Shown here in pieces: positions 6,607-11,570 of a stretch of 11,570 bases of DNA; the stretch's first letter is position 1; each line of letters begins with the position of its first letter. The DNA comes from an uncultured Atopobiaceae bacterium. Its GTDB lineage: Bacteria > Actinomycetota > Coriobacteriia > Coriobacteriales > Atopobiaceae. Under the pieces are notes generated by a model. The model was not told the origin of the DNA and did not search any database. It was given only the letters and a program-made list of their open reading frames with translations. The position numbers and the translations under genes were made by a program. The DNA lies in NCBI GenBank assembly GCA_947303905.1, contig CAMYZR010000017.1:1-11570 (forward strand), given 5' to 3'.

Positions 6607-8223
6607 TTATGCTTCCGCCGCGGCGCCGTCGTCAGCGTCTTCGAGGTTGGCACCCACGAACGTCTGCTTGAAGGTGCCAATGGCCTCCCTGAGCTTGTCC
6701 GCAAGCTCGTCGGAGATCTTGCCCCCGCGCACCTCGTCGCGCAGCTCCGGATGGTGCTCGTACATGTACTTGGCGAGCCCGTCGCGGAAGGGAACGACCT
6801 TGTCGAGATCGAGGTCGTCAAGGAGGTTCTCCTTGCCGGCAAAGATCGCGATGACCTGGTCGGCGACGTCGATGGCCGCGTAGCGCTTCTGCTTGAGCAG
6901 CTCCATCATGTGAGCACCGTGGTTGAGCTGGTACTGCGTGGCCTCGTCGAGGTCGGAGCCGAACTGCGCGAAGGCCTGCTTCTCGCGGTAGCTTGCCAGG
7001 TCGAGGCGCAGCGTGCCAGCAACCTGCTTCATGGCCGCAAGCTGTGCGGCACCACCGACGCGCGACACCGAGATGCCCACGTCGACAGCCGGGCGCTGGC
7101 CCTGGAAGAAGAGGTTGGACTGCAGGTAGATCTGGCCGTCGGTAATGGAGATGACGTTGGTCGGGATGTAGGCCGAGACGTCGCCCTCCTGGGTCTCGAT
7201 CAGCGGCAGTGCCGTCATCGAGCCGGCGCCGTTCTCGTCGCTCATCTTGACCGCACGCTCGAGCAGGCGGGAGTGCAGGTAGAAGATGTCGCCGGGGTAG
7301 GCCTCGCGTCCGGGCGGACGGTGCAGCGTAAGCGACATCTGACGATAGGCGACGGCCTGCTTGGACAGGTCGTCGTAGACGATGAGGACATGGCCGCCCG
7401 GATGCTCCGCATCGGCGGGGTTGCCGTCCTTGTCGTTGTACATGAAGAACTCGCCGATGGCTGCACCAGCCATGGGAGCGATGTACTGCAGCGGCGCCGA
7501 GTCGGCAGCGGTAGCCGACACGATGATGGTCTTGTCCATCACGCCGTAGCGCTCCAGCGTCTCGCGGATGGCTGCCACCGTGGAGGCCTTCTGACCAATG
7601 GCCACGTAGATGCAGACCATGTCGCTTTCGCGCTGGTTGATGATGGCGTCGATGGCGATGGCGGTCTTACCCGTCTTGCGGTCGCCGATGATGAGCTCGC
7701 GCTGGCCGCGGCCGATGGGCACCATGGCGTCGATGGCCACGAGGCCCGTCTGCACCGGCTCGCAGACCGGCTGGCGCTCCATGATGCCAGGGGCCTTGAA
7801 CTCGATGGGACGACGGTGCGTGGCGATGATGGGGCCCCTGCCGTCGATGGGCTGGCCGAGCGGGTTGACCACGCGGCCGAGCATGTCACGTCCGACCGGG
7901 ATGCTCATGACGCGGCCGGTCGTCTGGCACTCGTCGCCCTCCTTGATGGTGTCAACGTCGCCGAACAGAACGACGCCGACCTCGTCCTCCTCGAGGTTCT
8001 GGGCGAGTCCATAGACGTTCTTGCCCGTAGCGGAGCTGGTGAGGCGCAGCAGCTCACCGGACATGGCGGTCTTGAGTCCGCCAACGTGGGCGATACCGTC
8101 GCCCACCTCGATGACCGGCGCGGCCTCATGCGTCTCTGCCTTGAGCTCGAGGGCGGCAAGCTTGTTGTGCAGCCGCTCCATGATCGAGCCCGCCATAAGC
8201 GACTCGAAGCTCTGATCGCGCAT
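6607..8223 (-). CDS. atpA: F1Fo ATP synthase subunit alpha
   Basis: Alpha (538 residues) forms the non-catalytic nucleotide sites of F1 and supplies the arginine finger to beta. The N-terminal region contains APVIEVGDGIAHVGGL (35-50). Walker A is GDRKTGKT (180-187), VLIVYDDLSKQ (279-289) is the Walker B segment, and GISVSRVGGAAQ carries Arg388, the expected arginine finger. Compared with the E. coli and Streptomyces sequences I recall, about 12 extra residues are inserted just before Walker B (about 262-278). The start ATG overlaps the atpH stop by one base (TAATG) with GGGGTGA upstream. The tail is rich in Ala and Asp. Confidence 0.97.
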   Translation of the reverse strand: MRDQSFESLMAGSIMERLHNKLAALELKAETHEAAPVIEVGDGIAHVGGLKTAMSGELLRLTSSATGKNVYGLAQNLEEDEVGVVLFGDVDTIKEGDECQTTGRVMSIPVGRDMLGRVVNPLGQPIDGRGPIIATHRRPIEFKAPGIMERQPVCEPVQTGLVAIDAMVPIGRGQRELIIGDRKTGKTAIAIDAIINQRESDMVCIYVAIGQKASTVAAIRETLERYGVMDKTIIVSATAADSAPLQYIAPMAGAAIGEFFMYNDKDGNPADAEHPGGHVLIVYDDLSKQAVAYRQMSLTLHRPPGREAYPGDIFYLHSRLLERAVKMSDENGAGSMTALPLIETQEGDVSAYIPTNVISITDGQIYLQSNLFFQGQRPAVDVGISVSRVGGAAQLAAMKQVAGTLRLDLASYREKQAFAQFGSDLDEATQYQLNHGAHMMELLKQKRYAAIDVADQVIAIFAGKENLLDDLDLDKVVPFRDGLAKYMYEHHPELRDEVRGGKISDELADKLREAIGTFKQTFVGANLEDADDGAAAEA

Positions 8224-8693
8224 TACTCGTCACCCCCCACGTAGTTTGAAGAGAGGGCCTTGCGAATGTTGACCAGATGCGTGCGGATGGACGCGTCACG
8301 ACGATGGCCGCGCGCCTCGATGATGATGCCGCCGATGATCTTGGGCTCGACATGCTCCACGAGGTACACAGGACGGTCGAAGTCCTGCTCGCACTTCTCG
8401 ATGACCTTGGCGCGAAGCTCGTCACCCATGGGCACTGCAGTGGTCACGTCGACCGAAATGGTGAGGTCGCCGTTGTCCAGGCGCTCCTTGTAAACCTGAT
8501 AGACCTTGTCGATCAGGTGGTCCTCCTTGGCGTCAATCATCTCGGCGATGATGTTGAGCATCTCGGGCGAGAATTTGATGGCGTGGCGGAGCTGCTGCAG
8601 GTCGCGCGCGGAGCGACCGCTTTGGGCGGCAGCGTCCATGAGGGCGCGCGTGTAAGCCTCCACCCTATCCAAGTCGGTGCGATTAGTCTTCAT
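8223..8693 (-). CDS. atpH: F1Fo ATP synthase subunit delta (short form)
   Basis: Delta links the peripheral stalk (b) to the top of F1 (alpha). The start ATG at 8693 gives 156 residues beginning MKTNRTDLDRVEAYTRAL. Family features are AYTRALMDAA (13-22), the beta-strand segment LTISVDVTTAVPM (77-89), and the C-terminal HVEPKIIGGIIIEARG followed by DASIRTHLVNIRKAL. E. coli delta has 177 residues and its equivalent beta segment starts near 110, so about 30 residues are missing from the N-terminal helical bundle. An upstream extension to 8765 exists but lies inside atpF and is not family-like. The start overlaps the end of atpF by 11 nt, and the stop overlaps the atpA start by one base. Confidence 0.9.
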   Translation of the reverse strand: MKTNRTDLDRVEAYTRALMDAAAQSGRSARDLQQLRHAIKFSPEMLNIIAEMIDAKEDHLIDKVYQVYKERLDNGDLTISVDVTTAVPMGDELRAKVIEKCEQDFDRPVYLVEHVEPKIIGGIIIEARGHRRDASIRTHLVNIRKALSSNYVGGDE

Positions 8694-9285
8694 CCAGACT
8701 ACCCACTTCCGCAAGATACTTGATGGCAAGGGCGCGCTGCTGCTCCTCGTCGAGCGCATCGCCAATCACCTTGCTCGCGATTTCAACCGAAAGGTCGACC
8801 ACCGAGCTGGAGAGCTCGGCCATGGCCTTCTCGCGCTCGGCGTCGATGACGTCATGCGCCTTGGCGATGATGGCCTGCGACTCACGCTGCGCCTGGGCGA
8901 GCATGTCGGCGCGCAGGACCTCGGCGTCGCGCTTGGCCTCTGCGAGCACCTCGTCGGCGCGCAGGTCGGCCTCCTCGAGCAGGCCGTAATAGGCGGCCTT
9001 GGCGTCGTCGGCATCCCAGCGAAGCTTGGCGGCCTCGTCGAGGTCGCTCTGGATCTTCTCCTGACGCTCGTCAAGGATCTTGATGATCATGGGCCAGGCC
9101 ATCTTTGCCATGATGAACCAGATGATCAGGAAGGCGATGAGCGCCGGGATGAACTCCGCAGGCTTGGGAATCAGAATGTCAGCGCCAGCCGCATAGGCCG
9201 TTGCGGGGGCTGCGAACTGGAGCGCAATCGAAAGCACGCCAGCAGTTGCCGCCGGCTTTGCGAAGCCCAGCTTGTTCGTGTTCAT
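8683..9285 (-). CDS. atpF: F1Fo ATP synthase subunit b, with probable N-terminal signal peptide
   Basis: Subunit b (200 residues) is the membrane-anchored peripheral stalk. The ATG at 9285 follows GGAGG at 5 nt. An in-frame TTG four codons upstream overlaps that ribosome binding site and is unlikely. Residues 1-32 look like a signal peptide: Lys5 and Lys10, a hydrophobic Ala/Leu-rich stretch, then AxA sites at 28-30 and 30-32. After GADILIPKPAEF comes the true transmembrane helix (about 45-62) and then DERQEKIQSDLDEAAK, the start of the long Ala/Glu/Arg-rich stalk coiled coil. The segment from the ILIP motif onward matches the actinobacterial b subunit pattern. The N-terminus of b is normally outside the membrane, so a cleaved signal peptide fits the topology. 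Confidence 0.93.
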   Translation of the reverse strand: MNTNKLGFAKPAATAGVLSIALQFAAPATAYAAGADILIPKPAEFIPALIAFLIIWFIMAKMAWPMIIKILDERQEKIQSDLDEAAKLRWDADDAKAAYYGLLEEADLRADEVLAEAKRDAEVLRADMLAQAQRESQAIIAKAHDVIDAEREKAMAELSSSVVDLSVEIASKVIGDALDEEQQRALAIKYLAEVGSLDED

Positions 9286-9325
9286 TCGAACCTCCAATAA
9301 TCGGATCGTCGGTACGCTGCGCGCA

Positions 9326-9517
9326 CTAGGCGATAAGCGTCACGACGAAGCCGATCAGGGCCAGAGCCTCAACGAAGGCCGAAGCCAGGATGAAGACGGT
9401 GAAGAGGCGCCCCTGAACCTCAGGCTGACGCGCCATAGACGTCGTCGCACCATAGGCAGCAAAACCGATACCAAGACCTGCACCAATAACACCAAGGCCG
9501 TAACCGATGACTCCCAC
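9326..9517 (-). CDS. atpE: F1Fo ATP synthase subunit c (proteolipid)
   Basis: Subunit c forms the rotating membrane ring. With the GTG start at 9517 it has 63 residues. Helix 1 (about 2-24) contains the glycine-rich GAGLGIG (12-18), the polar loop is ARQPE (29-33), and helix 2 carries the ion-binding carboxylate Glu50 in AFVEALAL. Sodium-type c subunits have Gln in helix 1 and Ser after the Glu. Here these positions are Ile17 and Ala51, so protons are the likely coupling ion. The GTG is chosen because AAAGGAGG lies 4 nt upstream. An in-frame GTG at 9565 would give 79 residues but has no ribosome binding site and would translate through a hairpin. At 63 residues the protein is shorter than usual (about 70-85), mainly before helix 1. 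Confidence 0.92.
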   Translation of the reverse strand: MGVIGYGLGVIGAGLGIGFAAYGATTSMARQPEVQGRLFTVFILASAFVEALALIGFVVTLIA

Positions 9518-9534
9518 GATTCCTCCTTTGTCAT

Positions 9535-9553
9535 TCGCCGGAACACCCGGCGA
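9535..9553 (-). promoter_or_regulatory. Hairpin just upstream of the atpE ribosome binding site
   Basis: A 7-bp perfect stem (TCGCCGG paired with CCGGCGA on the minus strand) with a 5-nt loop ends about 8 nt before the AAAGGAGG of atpE. It is not followed by a U tract, so it is not a terminator. A role in mRNA processing, stability or translation of atpE is possible but inferred. Confidence 0.5.
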
Positions 9554-9574
9554 GTTCCAAGACACGTTATGTCT

Positions 9575-9590
9575 GCGGGCACAGGCCCGC
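9575..9590 (-). promoter_or_regulatory. Hairpin in the atpB-atpE gap
   Basis: A perfect 6-bp GC stem (GCGGGC paired with GCCCGC) with a 4-nt loop lies 13 nt after the atpB stop. No U tract follows. It is the first of two hairpins in the 86-nt gap between atpB and atpE, the largest gap in the operon. Confidence 0.45.
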
Positions 9591-9603
9591 GAAACGCCAA
9601 TAC

Positions 9604-10410
9604 TTAGTGACCCTCAGCCTCTGCCAGCTGAATGTACACGGCAGAGAGCAGCGTGAACACGTACGCCTGAATTGCGGCGACCAGAAGCTCGACCGCATAG
9701 ATGACCAGGAGAATGGCCACCCAGAAGATCGAGGCGCCTGCCTGCCCGAGAGCCTGCACCGAGAAGCTCTGCAGCACGGGCTCGAAGAACAGCGACGCCA
9801 GGATGGCGAAGGTTCCCAGCACCACGTGGCCGGCAAACAGGTTGCAGAAAAGACGGACGGCCAGCGTGACCAGGCGCAGGAACGTCGAGAAGAGCTCGAT
9901 GACCCACACCAGCGCGTTCATGGGGAAGGCCACTCCTGCGGGCGCGAGGCTCTTGATGTAGCCGATGACGCCCTTGCGCTTCATGCCCACCACGATGAAG
10001 TAGACGAACGAGACGAGGGCAAGCGCCGCCGTGGTGCCGATGCACCCCGTACCAGGCTTGCAGCCCGGGATGACGCCCACGATGTTGTTGACCAGGATGA
10101 AGAAGAACAGGCTTGCGATGAACGGGAAGTGCTCGCGCCACGTATCGCCGAGAAGCGCCTTGCACAGGTCGTCACGGCAGTACTCGACGAGGAACTCGAC
10201 ACCGTTCACGAAGCGTCCCTTGGGCGCCAGCCCGCCTTCCGCCTGCTTCTTCTTGAACGTGAAGACGACGGCAAGCAGAATCACGATAGCGACGAACATC
10301 CAGAATGAGTACTGGGTGACACCCGCATTGAGGTCTCCGATGACCGGAGTCGAAGAGAAGCTGTTGACGAGATGGTCCATCTCCTCAGGAAGCTTATCGA
10401 GTGGATTCAC
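9604..10410 (-). CDS. atpB: F1Fo ATP synthase subunit a
   Basis: Subunit a (268 residues) is a multi-pass membrane protein forming the two proton half-channels beside the c ring. Hydrophobic segments occur at about 35-52, 95-115, 124-142, 160-180, 190-213 and 226-258. The essential arginine is Arg186 in TLAVRLFCN, followed by LFAGHVV, and AAIQAY (245-250) holds the conserved Gln of the last helix. The usual RLFGN motif has Cys189 in place of Gly. The start is a GTG at 10410, with AAAGGA 6 nt upstream. The adjacent GTG at 10413 is equally possible and would add one residue. It is the first gene of the main operon, 86 nt before atpE. Confidence 0.94.
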   Translation of the reverse strand: MNPLDKLPEEMDHLVNSFSSTPVIGDLNAGVTQYSFWMFVAIVILLAVVFTFKKKQAEGGLAPKGRFVNGVEFLVEYCRDDLCKALLGDTWREHFPFIASLFFFILVNNIVGVIPGCKPGTGCIGTTAALALVSFVYFIVVGMKRKGVIGYIKSLAPAGVAFPMNALVWVIELFSTFLRLVTLAVRLFCNLFAGHVVLGTFAILASLFFEPVLQSFSVQALGQAGASIFWVAILLVIYAVELLVAAIQAYVFTLLSAVYIQLAEAEGH

Positions 10411-10483
10411 CACGGTTCCTTTCTCCCACACGTACGGGCGCGCGTGCCCCCGCCATGCCTTTTTGGCCGCAAGTGTTCAGATG

Positions 10484-10512
10484 AACATAGCAGACCGCTT
10501 CTGCGCACTCAA
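10484..10512 (-). promoter_or_regulatory. Candidate promoter of the atp operon
   Basis: On the minus strand TTGAGT (plus 10507-10512), a 17-nt spacer and TATGTT (plus 10484-10489) form a sigma70-like promoter with 4 of 6 matches at each hexamer. TGC directly before the -10 gives an extended -10 element. The predicted leader before the atpB GTG would be about 65-70 nt. It is the best candidate I found in the 460-bp region. Confidence 0.5.
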
Positions 10513-10526
10513 AATCTGGACTGGTA

Positions 10527-10542
10527 TTGTAAGCGTTTTGAC
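10527..10542. promoter_or_regulatory. Operator-like sequence resembling a cre/LacI-family site
   Basis: Plus-strand TTGTAAGCGTTTTGAC matches 14 of 16 positions of the Gram-positive catabolite-responsive element pattern WTGNNARCGNWWWCAW. It is centred about 25 nt upstream of the -35 of the atp promoter candidate. One of the two mismatches is at a conserved C. No regulator gene for it is in the window, and chance occurrence cannot be excluded. Confidence 0.25.
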
Positions 10543-10870
10543 AGCAAACGGCATCCCACCGGTTAAAGCATGGAGGAATGGTTGCGTTTGGTCCCACGAT
10601 TGCAATCCCCGCCCGGGTCTCAAGTGCCCGATTGAACAGAGCGTTGATAGGACCAATCCCCCGAAGACCAGTGCAACGTTTTCGTTTTAGCACGCAATCG
10701 TGCCGAAGCTCAGTCCCAGGAACACTGCGTTCAAACGTTGTGAGTGTAGTCCTGTTGCAGGCAAAAGACCATACTTCCAGCCCCGAAACTTCACCACTGA
10801 CACAATTGAAGTGACGGAACGGACTACCCTATATACCTGCGGGAACAGCATTTTGCGTACATGGTGAGGC

Positions 10871-11158
10871 CTACCCCATGCGCTTCCAGGCCACAAGCCC
10901 TGCGATGGATACGACCGCAAGGAAGGCGAGCGACATCGCCGTGCCAAAGCCCAGGAGAGCTTCTGGACGAAGCAGCGCCACCGCCAAGAGCACAAGCTGG
11001 AGAACCATAAAGGGTGCCAACCCGCAGGCAATGACGCGCCTCACGTCGAGGCGCGCCTCATCCTTGGTCGCCCCATGCAGCACGTAGAGCATGGGCGTGG
11101 CCCCCGCCACGCCCATCAGGACGCCCAAAATGACATGCGCCACGCCAGGCCAGGCCAT
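10871..11158 (-). CDS. Small three-helix membrane protein, AtpI-like by position
   Basis: This 95-residue protein has three strongly hydrophobic stretches (about 5-27, 42-63 and 67-91), joined by a charged loop (KDEARLDVRR, 32-41), and ends in WKRMG. It starts 3 nt after the upp stop and precedes atpB by 460 bp, the position where atpI, an accessory protein for ATP synthase assembly, often lies. I see no decisive AtpI sequence motif, so the name rests on context, size and hydrophobicity. The ATG has no clear ribosome binding site. Coupling to upp translation is likely. Met15 or a GTG (Val6) are alternative starts. High-GC codon use like its neighbours supports it being a real gene. Confidence 0.7.
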   Translation of the reverse strand: MAWPGVAHVILGVLMGVAGATPMLYVLHGATKDEARLDVRRVIACGLAPFMVLQLVLLAVALLRPEALLGFGTAMSLAFLAVVSIAGLVAWKRMG

Positions 11159-11161
11159 GCG

Positions 11162-11570
11162 CTACTTGGTGCCGTAGATGCGGTCGCCCGCATCGCCCAG
11201 GCCCGGAAGGATGTAGGCGCGGTCGTTGAGCTCGCGATCAATGATGCAGGTATAGAGGCGAACGTCGGGATCGGCCTCGAGAACCGCCTTGACGCCCTCG
11301 GGGCAGCTGACCAGCGTGAGGCAGCGGATGTCCTTGACGCCGGCTTCGCGCAGGTACTTGATTGCCGCGATAAGTGAGCCGCCGGTGGCCAACATCGGGT
11401 CGACGAGCAGGCAGGTGCGCTCGGAAATCGAGCGCGGGAACTTGCAGTAGTACGTGCGGGGCTTGTGGGTCTCGTGGTCGCGCTCGAGGCCAACGTGGCC
11501 CACGCGCGCCGACGGGACGAGCGACAGGATGCCGTCGACCATGCCCAGGCCCGCGCGCAGGATGGGGATG
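11162..11570 (-). CDS. upp: Uracil phosphoribosyltransferase (partial, 5' end outside window)
   Basis: The last 135 residues of Upp are present. The frame is open to the right edge and begins with IPILRAGLGMVDGIL. The cytoplasmic enzyme makes UMP and pyrophosphate from uracil and PRPP (pyrimidine salvage). The PRPP-binding motif is VDPMLATGGS, followed by SCPEGVKAV, and the C-terminus is PGLGDAGDRIYGTK, the uracil-binding end typical of the family. About 75 N-terminal residues are outside the window. The stop is followed after 3 nt by the small membrane protein gene, so the two are probably co-transcribed. The upp next to atp arrangement also occurs in other Gram-positive bacteria. Confidence 0.95.
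   Translation of the reverse strand, partial: IPILRAGLGMVDGILSLVPSARVGHVGLERDHETHKPRTYYCKFPRSISERTCLLVDPMLATGGSLIAAIKYLREAGVKDIRCLTLVSCPEGVKAVLEADPDVRLYTCIIDRELNDRAYILPGLGDAGDRIYGTK

Larger units (their letters stand above)
10411..10870. other. 460-bp non-coding leader region of the ATP synthase operon
   Basis: This is the only long stretch without a supported gene. It contains a promoter candidate (10484-10512) and an operator-like sequence (10527-10542). GCGTT recurs on the plus strand at 10533, 10584, 10641 and 10727. No intrinsic terminator was found after the small membrane protein gene, so read-through into atpB is possible. The short open frames here use rare codons for this genome and lack ribosome binding sites. 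No tRNA or known riboswitch was recognised. Confidence 0.6.

Noticed and set aside
5833..8244. Very long open frame (803 codons) on the plus strand opposite atpA and atpG
   Set aside because: It is an antisense shadow produced by strong GC bias at third codon positions. The minus-strand proteins are unmistakable ATP synthase subunits and the plus-strand translation resembles no family I know.
8694..8765. Longer atpH start giving 180 residues
   Set aside because: The extra 24 residues lie inside atpF in another frame and show no similarity to the delta N-terminus.
10394..10693. 99-codon minus-strand open frame running into atpB
   Set aside because: It overlaps the atpB start, has no ribosome binding site, is Cys- and Arg-rich without family resemblance, and spans the promoter candidate.
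10682..10706. Short hairpin GCACG-loop-CGTGC in the atp leader as an attenuator or terminator
   Set aside because: Only a 5-bp stem followed by TAAAACG with no U tract; not enough support.
10687..10851. 54-codon minus-strand frame after the small membrane protein gene
   Set aside because: No ribosome binding site, and codons rare in the neighbours (CTA, AGG, TTG, ACA); probably chance.

Overview
The window is GC-rich, densely coding, and every supported gene lies on the minus strand, so transcription runs from high to low coordinates. The gene order is upp, a small membrane protein, atpBEFHAGDC, murA, a DtxR-type regulator, galU, then a phosphohexomutase-like gene. Together with the protein sequences this points to a high-GC anaerobic actinobacterium. 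My best guess is class Coriobacteriia (Olsenella, Atopobium or Collinsella relatives). That is inferred from recalled similarity, not from a search. No tRNA, rRNA, insertion sequence or CRISPR array was seen.

Right end (10871-11570): the 3' part of upp (uracil salvage), then three bases later a 95-residue, three-helix membrane protein in the slot where atpI often sits. Next is the only long non-coding stretch (10411-10870). It holds a fair sigma70-type promoter candidate for the ATP synthase operon and, just upstream of it, an operator-like sequence.

Centre (3788-10410): a complete F1Fo ATP synthase operon in the standard order a, c, b, delta, alpha, gamma, beta, epsilon. The genes are packed tightly, with 1-bp TAATG overlaps at delta/alpha and gamma/beta and an 11-bp overlap at b/delta. 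The exception is the 86-nt a/c gap, which holds two hairpins in front of a strong ribosome binding site. Core residues for proton transport and catalysis are present. Several peripheral features are unusual: a probable signal peptide on b, a short delta, an extra loop in alpha, an N-terminal extension on beta, DELSEEQ instead of DELSEED in beta, and an epsilon lacking the usual ATP-binding motif. The c subunit lacks the sodium-binding residues, so the enzyme is probably proton-coupled. In a fermentative anaerobe it would often run as an ATP-driven proton pump, which is an inference.

Left part (1-3764): murA (first committed step of peptidoglycan synthesis) starts at a TTG 23 nt after epsilon and is followed by a strong intrinsic terminator, which probably ends the atp-murA transcript. 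A DtxR/MntR-type metal regulator follows with its own promoter candidate. Then comes galU (UDP-glucose synthesis), and two bases after its stop a phosphohexomutase-like gene that runs off the window.

The most noteworthy observation is that this last protein keeps the phosphohexomutase fold signatures but lacks both the catalytic phosphoserine and two of the three metal-binding aspartates. It looks like a pseudoenzyme sitting where an active phosphoglucomutase would be expected. The rest of the window is largely conserved housekeeping DNA.
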